A DNA stretch of 28,219 bases, from positions 1 through 28,219 of the forward strand of contig JAANSK020043354.1 in assembly GCA_011763485.2 (NCBI GenBank), written 5' to 3'. Shown here one piece after another: positions 9,789 to 19,135 of this stretch. The position numbers and the translations under genes were made by a program. The notes beneath the pieces were generated by a model that saw nothing but the letters and a program-made list of their open reading frames with translations, searched no databases and was not told where the DNA came from. The first letter of the stretch is position 1, and every line of letters starts with the position of its first letter. The stretch is from Isoetes engelmannii. Its lineage: Eukaryota; Streptophyta; Lycopodiopsida; Isoetales; Isoetaceae.

Positions 9789-10922
9789 ATGGGAAATCAC
9801 CATAGCCAAGGTCCGCACCCCCTGGATAATCTAAATCTCAGTTCTGCTGACCTTACTGAATACGAAAAAGCTTGTGCACTTGACCCAGATGTTCAAAAAT
9901 TTGATAGAAATCTTAAGTACAGGACGGAGAAGGCATTGATTAGCTTAGCAAAGGGTGTAGATGAATCTGGTCTCTCCTTTGATTCACTGAAGGATGTGAC
10001 TGCTACCTTCCTTGAGTTAGACGAAGAAGTGGCCAACATAATACTTGGCTATAAGAAAGACATCTGGGCCAGTGAGTCATTATTTGAAATTGTGAAGGAA
10101 TACTTCGATAATAGTTTGGCTACCTTGGAGTTCTGCAGTGAAGTGAGCAAATGTATAAAGAGAACAAAAGAGAATCAGATGTTGATTCAGTATGCATTGA
10201 GCTTGATGTCTGAAGAAGATAATCCCTCTGAAAGTACGTGTGAACGTGTCTTAGAAGAGCTCCATCTTTTTATACAAGCTGGAAACCCGTTTTCTGAATC
10301 GTTTATGGATAAGTTTCAGACTGTGTATCAGCGGCAGATTGAGCTGCAAAAAAAGTTGCAGGCAAAGAAAAAGAAGCTTGATAGAAAGCTGAAGTTTGTA
10401 AAAGGCTGGATTAAAGTGTCAACAATAATTCTTGCTGCAACCTGTGCAGGCCTGTTGATTTGCACACTGGTTGCAGCTGCAATGTCAGTCCCAGCTATAG
10501 CCGTAGTTGTAGCAGGTGTTTCAGCGATGCCACTAGAATCTATGGGCAGGTGGTATAAGTCATTATTGAGTAAATATCAAAAGGAAATCGAAGCAAGACG
10601 AGATTTAATCCAGGAACAGAACAAGCAGACCTTCATTATTATTAAGGAATTAGATGCCATTAAGATGATTATCATGGGCTTACAGGAGGAGATCAAATCC
10701 ATAATGAGGCATATCAAATTCGGCAAAGACCATAAGGATCTCTATTCTGTGCTGTTGGTTGTGGAGAAATTGAGGGAGAATCAACTGGCTCTAATTAGGG
10801 ATCTGGATATCTTAGAAGAGCATGTCGATCATTGCACCAAGACTATTTATCATGCTAGAACAGTTGTTCTTCGGGGGATCATGAGGAGAAAATCGAAAAT
10901 TGGAGTGCAACCATCGAAGTAA
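9789..10922 (+). CDS. UPF0496 (DUF677 / AT14A-like) family protein
   Basis: An intact 377-codon, intron-free frame. The family is plant-specific, membrane-associated and only loosely characterised (links to cytoskeleton-wall continuity and stress in Arabidopsis AT14A). The conserved start LSSADLTEYEKACALDPDVQ (about residues 17-36) and the long helical N-terminal half match the family, as does the length. Hydrophobic segments occupy about 211-246, split by a Pro-Ala turn, and are flanked by lysine-rich coiled-coil stretches (184-206 and 258-310), the usual UPF0496 layout. The start is the ATG at 9789 because an in-frame TTG two codons earlier is not a plant start. Residues MGNHHS give Gly2 and Ser6, fitting N-myristoylation, so plasma-membrane anchoring is plausible. 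It stands alone, with transposon sequence on both sides. Confidence 0.88.
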   Translation: MGNHHSQGPHPLDNLNLSSADLTEYEKACALDPDVQKFDRNLKYRTEKALISLAKGVDESGLSFDSLKDVTATFLELDEEVANIILGYKKDIWASESLFEIVKEYFDNSLATLEFCSEVSKCIKRTKENQMLIQYALSLMSEEDNPSESTCERVLEELHLFIQAGNPFSESFMDKFQTVYQRQIELQKKLQAKKKKLDRKLKFVKGWIKVSTIILAATCAGLLICTLVAAAMSVPAIAVVVAGVSAMPLESMGRWYKSLLSKYQKEIEARRDLIQEQNKQTFIIIKELDAIKMIIMGLQEEIKSIMRHIKFGKDHKDLYSVLLVVEKLRENQLALIRDLDILEEHVDHCTKTIYHARTVVLRGIMRRKSKIGVQPSK

Positions 10923-11479
10923 TGATGCAAAGAAATTAAAGAGTATGACAGACATGTAAATGCATCATCAGCTGTTTTCATGTTTCACTTCTGGCCTTGT
11001 GCTTGGGTTTTTCAGGACATTGTATAGTTGTTTGTTGAAATAATTGTAAATATTGGTATATTATTGTATATCTATGGTGTAGATTCTCTGAATTCATTTT
11101 CAATGGTTATGTGCAATTTTTGTTGTGAAGTATATTAGATTTATATGAGCGAAGCATTGTTGAGCATATGCAAGCATGTATATTCAGCTTATGGATGATG
11201 ATCTAATGTCTATTAAGCTTATGGATGATTGTTCCTGAAAAATCGTCTATTTGACAGCATTTATAAATGATTGATCAAATGGTAAAATGTGATATGGTTA
11301 ATAGACCATAGGTTTTACACAAGCCTAGCATTCAATTGTGAGGCTTCCTCTACTCTATGGCTTTGTTCTTCGTCTAGCTTTGGAGTAGGTTTCACTCAAT
11401 TATATATATCTTCTGAAGTGAAGCCTATGTCTTCATCCTAATTGCCAAGTGAATGTTCCAGTCTTTGCATTTGCATGGA
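10923..11479 (+). other. 3' untranslated and downstream sequence of the UPF0496 gene
   Basis: AT-rich sequence after the stop. TGTAAAT and AATAATTGTAAATATT elements near 11039-11055 look like plant far- and near-upstream polyadenylation signals. A TTATGGATGAT motif is repeated near 11192 and 11220. No open frame of interest is present. Confidence 0.4.
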
Positions 11480-11565
11480 CAACTCTTATGTGCTTTATAA
11501 AATTGAGTTGTCCCATGTTGGAAAACTCTCATTTGCTCTATAATTATGAGCTGTCCTATGTTCTT
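11480..11565 (+). repeat. Two tandem ~44-base copies, possibly from an LTR/TRIM end
   Basis: AACTCTTATGTGCTTTATAA..GTTGTCCCATGTTGG is followed directly by a diverged second copy (AACTCTCATTTGCTCTATAA..GCTGTCCTATGTTC), then a TTTATATATAATG box. The GTTGTCCCATGTTGGAAA wording resembles the start of some plant LTR and TRIM elements, but I see no matching second LTR or primer-binding site. Confidence 0.45.
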
Positions 11566-12513
11566 TATATATAATGATGCTGATTGAGTGGATAACAAAG
11601 ATTCGAATCCGGTTATGGGAATGTCTCAAATTGCATAATGTCAACAGCTCTACAATATCGACCTCCACTTGAGCACACTAGTGACCTAATAGGTGATGTG
11701 TGGTAATGGTAATCCCCGTCAAGGGGCACACACTCACCTAAACCTAAAGTCATGTCCCTACATAGAGTCATGTCTATTGAGTCTCTATAAAGCTATGGCT
11801 GAGGCTTGTTCAACCAAGGCACTAAGTGCGAAAGAGAACTAAAGGCTTGGGATGATGAAGAATGAAGAAAAATGAAAAATATCTTAGGTAGATGTAACAA
11901 AATTGGATTTGTTTTAAATTTCACAAATTATTATATAAGGATCCTGGCTATGATAAGAACTTTTTTTAAAGAAGTTGGATTTAACAATAATAAATCCCAA
12001 GAAGAATGTTGCAAAGAATGTATGAAACCAAGAGAAGTCCAAAAAATCAATGTCAGGGGAGTAGAATGCCCTCAAAATATTGGAGGACGATGTTGAAAGC
12101 CTAGATGGAGTCCTGAGTTTGATATGGAACATAAGGTATTCAACAAAATGGGGAAGACATGCAACCCTTAGGCACGGAGAATGTGCAGATGTTCAATCTA
12201 AAGGTCCATGGCCAGACCATTGAATGCTGTATAAAAGATGTGATTTTGACCAAAATAGGATGGCGAAACAAAGTTCATACTAAAGGAACTAGAGGGAAGG
12301 CAAGGTTACAGCAAGAAGCAACATAAGTGTCATTTGCAAAAGGAGAAAAATATGCTCGATTATATTTACGAGTTCGTCAATGACGAGGAGCTGCTCAAGG
12401 CTACTTATAATAGAATAGAATAAAGTTTTTATCGTGCAGATGACATGTAGGATTTGGTGTAAGAAATCCTCGAAGAATGAAGGGTAAGAAGTAATTAAAA
12501 CTTGGAACTTCAG
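11566..12513. other. Intergenic stretch left of the HUH palindrome
   Basis: No gene recognised. A 74-codon frame at 11872-12096 and its opposite-strand shadow have no domain and a lysine/asparagine-rich composition that follows the AT content. Similarity to the right arm of the palindrome stops abruptly at 12514. Confidence 0.45.
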
Positions 12514-12515
12514 CG

Positions 12516-14239
12516 ATGACTGCCACAGCCTTATTACAGACGAGGGAGCGTTTTGGAAATGGAAGGAGCTGGTAAGCAGCTTGCTTCTCTCTGGTTTTTC
12601 TGTTTTGCATTGTCTTCTCCATTCTCAGTTAGTTTTAGAGCAGCATGCATATGAGAAGGGAAGCCAGGCTGAAAGTTAGAGTGTAGAAATTGGTGGAGCA
12701 GAGAGTGATGTTGCAGGGCAGTGGGTGTGGATCTTGCAAGGACCATTAGGGCAAACCAATTTTCCATTCCTTGGATGTTGAGGGGCGCCTACCGGAGTCC
12801 AGCAATGCAAGGGAGATTCGGATGATCAGGTGCACGTCACAGATGCCAGATGTGGTGTGGGCAAAGCCTGCAGAATGCAGAAGAGATGTCGTGGTTGATG
12901 GACTGGGGACCGTGGATGCTACAATTCATGCTATTGATGAATGCCGCACTGGGATGGAGCAAGCAGAAGCTGTGCAAGCTGCTGCTGTATTTGAAGACAG
13001 CATCGGAGCTATTGTTCCTGATGGGAGTGTTGACTCCAGTGAGAAGAGGAGGTGCGAAAAGAGGTGGAGGTAGAGATAGAAGGCGTGGAGGTTCCTGTGG
13101 AAACGCTGGTGCCAGAAGGGAGGATGTAAACTTCCCTTCGTCTGTTAGCCAGAGTGTCAGGAACGTGGGCATGGACGAGGAAGACTCGTCTCTGAAGATG
13201 AAGATGGATAGGGGTAGAGCAAGGAAGCAAGGGAGAGGTACAGGCAGGAGCCCTTTTGTCTTTCGTGGAAGAGCATTTGGGAACGGATATAGGTGGTGGG
13301 ACGGGTGCAGAAGCCGTGGACCTGCCTTCACTTTTGGATGCTTCCCTCACGATAGTCTTTGGGGGATGTGATGTGCCGTTTGCGTTGTATGAGAGGATGA
13401 TAGTATTTCTCAAGGAAAAATACAAGGCTGGCATAGTGGCTCTGGAGAGGGGCTCATCGCTCGATCACTTGCATATACAAGCAGTGATGCGCTCTAATGC
13501 AAAGACGTCCGCCAGTCTGAATGTAAGGATTAAGAATTTCTTGGGGTGGAATCACTGCAAGTCTGTAGGGGCGAGGATCCTCTGTAAAGCGCTGCGAGAT
13601 AGTAAGTTGCATTGCTTCGAGGGGATTGTCGGATATTGCCTCAAAGATATAGGTAAGTTGCATTTCAGACCTCACATTCATAATGTCACTTCTGAGCAGA
13701 TTAGCATAGGCTAGGAGTTGTACGCTTTATATGGTGCTGGAGAGGTGAAGCACCTGATGATTCTAGACAACCGCAATAGTATGAGAAAGGCATTGCACTT
13801 TGTTTCTTACCACGGAGGTAAGTTCCGGGGTGTGTCTCTTTTTTTGCACACGATAAAGTGCATGCTACAAACTGGGAACTTCAGGTTGACATCTTCCTGG
13901 GTATTGCCAAACAACTCTGCTTATGCGTCATTGGAAAGAGTCCAGGCGGCGTGGAGAATTATGCTCTCGCCACATACTTGTACATACAAAGTTGTCAGAA
14001 TGACTCTCTTTGGTTCCCAGCCAGGTGTGGTCCCTATTGAACGAGTGGGGAAGCGAAAGAGATTTTGGGATGGGGCGGGTGTGTTTGAGGATGGCGAGCT
14101 GAGTATGGAGAGGGGAAGTAGTGGCGACGAATTTGTGTATGCTAGGAGTGGTGTGCAGATGCCGTAACAGCAACCTGCTGATCCCTATGCGGAGTTCATT
14201 CCCCTTGACATCCATGACGATGAATTTGATATTGCGTGA
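12516..14239 (+). pseudogene. HUH endonuclease (Rep-like) pseudogene, left arm
   Basis: Ancestral layout inferred by comparing the two arms: a short first exon, a 67-base intron (12572-12638, GGTAAGC donor, TTTTAG acceptor, phase 0), then one long exon to the TGA at 14237-14239. A cysteine pair (CGSC) precedes an Arg/Gly-rich linker at about 13035-13240. The endonuclease core begins near 13325 (TIVFGGCDVPF), then ALERGSSLDHLHIQ with the HUH histidines at 13466-13474, then GYCLKD with the single catalytic tyrosine at 13634-13636. An acidic C-terminus closes the protein. The H-hydrophobic-H plus Y-x-x-K order is that of single-tyrosine rolling-circle nucleases. Lesions seen only in this arm are a ~14-base insertion in exon 1, +1 shifts near 13030 and 13250, and stops at 13712 (TAG) and 14165 (TCA to TAA). 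No helicase domain is visible. Confidence 0.75.
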
Positions 14240-14567
14240 TGTGCTGTTCTAACTGTTTGCTGCAAGGATGTTAGTGTGGAAGTATCTGATTGTTTATTGT
14301 TCTTTTTGCGGTGGAGAATGGCATCAGGGTGGTCCAAGAAGGCGACCGACAGATTGTTGTCATTAGCGACAGCTCCCAGGAGGCCAAATCTGTGGTTTGT
14401 CTGTTGTGAAGTCGTGCGAGAAGGAGATAGGATTTGATTTTGCGCAGATGTTGAAGAATGCGGAGGATGCTATGAGAAATGTGTGTTGTGTAGTGGCGAA
14501 CCTTCGAATGGCATTTGCGAATGTTCTGGAGGAGATCGAAAGTGCTATGCAGGGCGACTTCTAGCAA
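14240..14567 (+). pseudogene. Degenerate 3' exon or small second ORF of the HUH element, left arm
   Basis: Counterpart of the better-preserved right-arm reading at 15119-15528. The splice-acceptor-like TTTTTGCAG of the right arm is TTTTTGCGG here (around 14303-14311), so the AG is lost. A short hydrophobic-acidic motif (IVVISDSSQE) survives, then the frame breaks after SVVCLL. About 140 bases are deleted between TGCTATGCAG and the GCGACTTCTAG at about 14553. No independent ATG in good context opens it. Confidence 0.5.
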
Positions 14568-14831
14568 GATGAGGGTGCCGTGAACATGTTTTTCACATGT
14601 CGATGTACATTTGTTTCAATTGGTTGTTTGTATCTGAGAGTTGTGTAAATATGTGGACCTATGGTTTGTAAAGTTTATGTGAATAAATAATGTTGATGGG
14701 GAGGTTGCTACCATATAGCTCTTTTGCACCATTGAATGAATGTGTGTAATTTCAGTTGCAAAAATTCATGAGCGTTTATTTGGATGAATGTGTGGAATAT
14801 TCCTTAAATCAAGGGTGCCAAATGAAACTTG

Positions 14832-14880
14832 AAAACAACGCGATAAAGTAAGCAAATAAAGGATAGAAAGGACAGAGGAA
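14832..14880. other. 49-base loop at the centre of the HUH palindrome
   Basis: The only sequence in the middle of the palindrome without an inverted partner. It is A/G-rich on the plus strand with no hairpin of its own. A spacer this short would let a transcript or single strand crossing the locus fold into a ~2.3-kb duplex. Confidence 0.75.
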
Positions 14881-15118
14881 CAAGTTCATTTGGCACCCTT
14901 GATTTAAGAAATATTCCACACATTCCTCCACGTCAACGCACACAAATTTTTGGAACTGAAATTACACACATTCATTCAATAGTGTAAAAGAGCTATATGG
15001 TAGCAACCTCCCCATCAAATTCACATTACAAACCATACGTCCACATATTTACACAACTCCCACATAAACAACCAAGTGAAACACAAAATATATGTACATT
15101 GATATGTGCAGAACATGT

Positions 15119-15528
15119 TCATGGCGCCCTCCTCTTGCTATAAGTCGCTCCACCAAAGTCATGGCGGCGCCTGAGCAACTCCAACTCTCGCAACTCCTTG
15201 ATCAGAGGAGCCCTCGACAGATTGAGGTGCGAGCGGAGCATACCCCTCTCAAACACGACCGTATTCACCCCACATCGCTCCACAACCTGCACATCACTTT
15301 CGATATCCTCCAGAACATTCACAAGCGCCATTCGAAGGTTTTGCATTGCACAACACACATTTCGCATAGCATCCTCCACATCCTTCAACATCTGCGCAAA
15401 ATCAAATCCTGTCTCCTTCTCGCACGACTCCACATCAGACTGGTCTACAGATTCGACCTCCTGAGAGCTGTCGCAAATGACAACAATCTGTCGGTTGCCT
15501 TCTTGGCCCACTCTGATGCCATTGTCCG
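15119..15528 (-). pseudogene. Possible 3' exon or accessory ORF of the HUH element, right arm
   Basis: About 136 codons open on the minus strand following a good acceptor (TTATTATTCTTTTTGCAG, AG at 15530-15529). It has no upstream ATG of its own, so it may be a downstream exon; the obvious GT just before the Rep stop does not give a matching phase, so the partner exon is unknown. It contains QIVVICDSSQEVE, which looks like a SUMO-interacting motif (hydrophobic core followed by Ser/acidic residues), then an amphipathic stretch (MLKDVEDAMRNV) that may form a coiled coil, and a basic C-terminus. No family recognised. It is called a pseudogene because its partner gene is broken. Confidence 0.4.
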
Positions 15529-15600
15529 CTGCAAAAAGAATAATAAACAATCAGATACTTCCATACTAACATCCTTGCAGCAGACAGTTAGAACAGCACA

Positions 15601-17397
15601 TCATGCAATATCAAATTCATCGTCATGGATGTCAAGGGGTATGAACTCCGCATAGGGATCAGCAGGCTGCTGTGACGGCATCTGCACACCACTCCTAGCA
15701 TACACAAATTCGTCGCCACTACTTCCCCTCTCCATACTCTCCTCGCCATCCTCAAACACACCCGCACATCCCAAACCTCTTCCTTCTCTTCCCCACTCGT
15801 TCAATAGGGACCACACCTGGCTGGGAACCAAAGAGAGTCATTCTGACATCTTTGTATGTACAAGTATGTGGCGAGACCATAATTCTCCACGCCGCCTGGA
15901 CTCTTTCTAATGACGCATAAGCAGAGTTGTTTGGCAATACCCACGAAGAGGCCAACCTGAAGTTCCCAGTTTGTAGCATGCACTTTATCGTGTGCAAGAG
16001 AGAAACACCCCGGAACTTACATCCGTGGTAAGAAACAAAGTGCAATGCCCCCATAATATTGCGGTTGTCTAGAATCATCAGATGCTTCACCTCTCCAATA
16101 CCATATAGAGCGTACAGCTCTTTTCCTATGCTAATCTGCTCAGAAGTGATATTATGAATGTGAGCTCTGAAATGCAACTTGCCTATATCTTTGAGGCAAT
16201 ATCCGACAATCCCCTCGAAGCAATGCAACTTACTATCTCGCAGTGCTTTACAGAGGATCATCGCCCCTACAGGCTTACAACTATTCCACCCAAAGAAATT
16301 CTTAATCCTTACATTTAGACTGGCGGGCGTCTTTGCATCAGAGCGCATCACTGCTTGTATATGCAAGTGATCGAGCGATGAGCCCCTCTCTAGAGCCACT
16401 ACGCCAGCCTTGCAAATTCCTTGAGAAATACTATCATCCTCTCATACAATGCAAACGGCACATCACATCCCTCAAAGACTATCATGACGAAAGCATCCAA
16501 AAGTCAAGGCAGGTCCACGGCTTCCTCGCCCGTCCCTCCACCTATATGCGTTCCCAGATGCTCCTCCATGAAGGACAGGGGCCTCCTACCTCTACCCCTC
16601 CCTCGCTTCCTTGCTCCGCCCCTATTCGTCTTCATCCTCAGAGACGGGCCTTCCTCGTCCATACCCACGTCCCTGACACTCTGGCTAACAGACGAAGGGA
16701 AGTTTACATTCTCCCTTCTGGCACCAGAGCGTCCACAGGAACCTCCACGCCCTCTACCTACCTCCACCTCTCTTCGCAGCTCCCCTTCTCACTGGAACCA
16801 CACTCCCGTCAGGAACAATAGCTCTGATCTTGTCTTCAAATACAACAGCAGCTTGCACAGCTTCTGCTTGCTCCCTTCCATTGCAACATTCATCAACAGC
16901 ATGAACTGTAGCATCCACGGTCCCTAGTCCATCAACCACGACATCTCTTCTGCATTCTGCAGGCTTTGCCCACACCACATCTGGCATCTATGCAGTGCAC
17001 CTGATCATCCGGATCTCTCCAGCATTGCTGGACTCTGGTAGACGCCCCTCAACATCCAAGGAATGGAAAATTGGTTTGTCTTGAATGTCCTTGCAAGATC
17101 CACACCCCACTTCTCTGCAACATGACTCTCTGCTCCACCAATTTGTACACTCTAACTTTCAGCCTGGCTTCCCTTCTCATATGCATGCTGCTCTAAAACT
17201 AACGGAGAATGGAAAAGACAATGCAAAACAGAAAAATCAGAGAGAAGCAAGCTTCTTACAAGCTCCTTCCATCTCCAAAACGCTCCCTCGTCTGCAGTCA
17301 TCGTTGGCCTCTCTGCCGACAGATCTGGCATGGCAAAAATGCACAGGTGCATTCGTCCACGCTGCCTAATCCGTTGAGTACAATCTGTAGTTTTCAC
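15601..17397 (-). pseudogene. HUH endonuclease (Rep-like) pseudogene, right arm
   Basis: Mirror copy of the left-arm gene. The first exon is open from 17397 to 17260 and includes MTADEGAFWRWKEL. A 67-base intron follows (17259-17193), exactly the left-arm length. The second exon contains MPDVVWAKPAECRRD (from 16987), the Arg/Gly-rich linker near 16600-16760, the HUH histidines at 16369-16361 and the catalytic tyrosine of GYCLKD at 16201-16199. The terminal acidic tail (DPYAEFIPLD) ends at the TGA at 15603-15601. Breaks here are a +1 shift near 17080, an in-frame TAG just before MPDVV, a 2-base loss near 16757, a TCA-to-TGA change after VDLP near 16504, a 1-base loss near 16418 and a +1 shift near 15785. 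None coincides with a left-arm break. Between the core and the tail the frame is otherwise long and open. Confidence 0.75.
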
Positions 17398-18929
17398 ATG
17401 GTTTTCTTTTTGGGAACCATTTTGAAAAAAAAAAAAAAATCCCTAACGACCCAAACCAAGAATGGCAATTTTTCCCTTAAGCCAATTAAGCTGTTCAAAG
17501 TGGGCTAAATATATCGTTTTCCATACAATATAATACAACAAGCTTAGTCCCCACCATTGCCAGAATACCCTTTCCTAATACGAAACAAATTGAGTAAAGT
17601 TAGTTGTGTCAAATAATCACAACCAAATGGAAATTTATAGTTCAAATAGAATTCTAATAACGAGAGATTTGATGGCAAATAAAAATATATAGAATTGTAC
17701 ACATATGGTTCTCCTTTATACGCACCGCGGCGGCCAAGCAGTGCACTTGGATGCCCAAATTAAAGGAGGCGTTGAGGGCAAGGGGGAGCAACAACAACAA
17801 ATTGGGGACCTTGAGCGAAAAGATAGGTATGCAAATCCAGCATCAAACTATCTCGCGCCCTGAAATTCAGATTCCGGAGGAAAAAGCAATCCCGCAGAAG
17901 CCAGCCCCATGTTATGTTAGTGGCATCTTGATCCCAACAGGTGCATACTGCATTATGGTTTAAGTAGATGCAATTCCTAGAAGGCACAAGCCAGTAAAGC
18001 ACACGACCAGACACAATGCCAATAGATATACCCTGACCCGTAACAAACCCAATAGCCTTGTCCTCTTCCTGTGGTTTGGTGGCTAGTCCTTTACGTTAGC
18101 CGTTATGCGGTCTTGTGGAGCTTTTATGAGCTACTACGTAATGATCAGCACATAGGATATTGACAAGGCATTTGAATTATACAGATGAAAGACAAATTGT
18201 AGAGAATAGTAGAGCAAGACGAATAAGGAATGATGATGAAGCAGCTATATCTCGTTCAGGAAATACGCAGAATTTACACAACTCATTGTTACATTCTCCA
18301 TATTCTCTTGACTACAAAAAACTCCGGATCTGCACAAGTATTTTCTAGATCCTCCTTCACTGCGCACTACATAACCCCAAACGAAGTTCATAAGAGGAAG
18401 GACAGGACCTACTGAAGCATTAAGATATCCCTGCTCAGCAAGCTGCAGCTCCATCCGAAGAAAGTCTCGAAGAAAGTATCTACTGAAGAAAGTTTTCATA
18501 TCCCTAAAACATACTCTGACTTCTACATGCAAGCCTCCGCGCATACTAACAGTGCTGAGAGGCTTATAAGGCTTTAAAGTGGTTACTCATTGCGAGTTGA
18601 TCCCAACCCTCAATGAATCTTTCTCCCAAAATCTCCACCTTCAAATTCGAATATACAAGACATGTCCCATTTTCACCCATCCATCCCTAGGGTTTGACTT
18701 GCGGACAATCCAAAAAGGGAAATATGGATTGTAATACTATGATCACAATATGGTAATTTTACATTGTTCTTACAGTATATTTGATTGTATTTCATGTAGG
18801 TAACTACCGTAGTTCAAACTGAGGCAAATATTGTCCTCATTCCAGTGCATAATTGAAGATAGATATCATAGCTCAAACTTGAACACTTTCCTCTCCTTTT
18901 TGTATTTGATATTAACAAAGAAGTAGTGC
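17398..18929. other. Intergenic stretch right of the HUH palindrome
   Basis: Contains a 15-base A run near 17426-17440. A short GC-richer patch at 17725-17830 has a glutamine-codon run, without a recognised protein. A 99-codon minus frame at 18245-18544 has a varied composition but no domain I recognise. A CTCGAAGAAAGT(C/A) type duplication lies near 18455-18490. I call no gene. Confidence 0.4.
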
Positions 18930-19135
18930 ACATACAAAATCAAAATCAAGTGTACATATTTCAAAGGAGTAATTTTCAATGGGGACAATTATTAAAATGC
19001 CTCTACAAGTTTTGGTAATTAATAGAAAAGAAGTGTACATCTAAAATTAAAATCGATATACATATTTCAAAGGAGTAAATTCCACATAAATTAATCGCAA
19101 AAGTACCAAAATGCCTCTACAAGTTTTGGTATTTG
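18930..19135 (+). repeat. Two tandem ~110-base copies
   Basis: AAATCAA/GTGTACATATTTCAAAGGAGTAA and AAAATGCCTCTACAAGTTTTGGTA occur in the same order twice. The offsets are 106 bases for the first motif and 114 for the second, so the copies have diverged by small indels. No coding content. Confidence 0.75.

Larger units (their letters stand above)
12514..17397. mobile_element. Long palindrome of two tail-to-tail HUH-endonuclease elements
   Basis: Left arm 12514-14831 and right arm 14881-17303 are inverted copies separated by a 49-base loop. Over a 340-base stretch aligned by eye they agree at roughly 94 percent, with scattered indels. The right arm is longer because the left arm lost ~140 bases near 14553. 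The right-arm gene's open reading extends beyond 17303 to about 17397, where the left arm has unrelated sequence, so the left arm appears 5' truncated. Both copies have the gene's 3' end toward the centre. The divergence argues against an assembly artefact. I see no target duplication at the outer ends. It is either one palindromic element or two insertions or duplications placed tail-to-tail. Confidence 0.85.

Noticed and set aside
12837-13434. Long open frames on the strand opposite the HUH genes (also 16333-16927)
   Set aside because: They are shadows of the GC-richer Arg/Gly linker coding region; both are opposite-strand readings of the HUH coding frame and have low-complexity Pro/Ser/Leu composition.
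13815-13860. Second intron suggested by a GGTAAGTTCC donor and a T-rich tract in the HUH gene
   Set aside because: The frame reads through it in both arms and no acceptor lies at a plausible distance; the interval would be about 40 bases.
12516-14239. Helitron Rep/helicase
   Set aside because: Only one tyrosine motif (Y-x-x-K) is visible and there is no helicase domain anywhere in the arms.
14236-14311. Simple intron joining the Rep C-terminus to the downstream reading
   Set aside because: The GT at the Rep stop gives the wrong phase for the downstream frame, so I did not call this intron.
12514-17303. Assembly artefact (false inverted duplication) as the explanation of the palindrome
   Set aside because: The arms differ by scattered substitutions, private indels and a ~140-base deletion; an assembly error would give near-identical arms.
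18245-18544. Possible exon on the minus strand with varied composition
   Set aside because: No recognisable family, no splice-site pair I would defend and no neighbouring exons.
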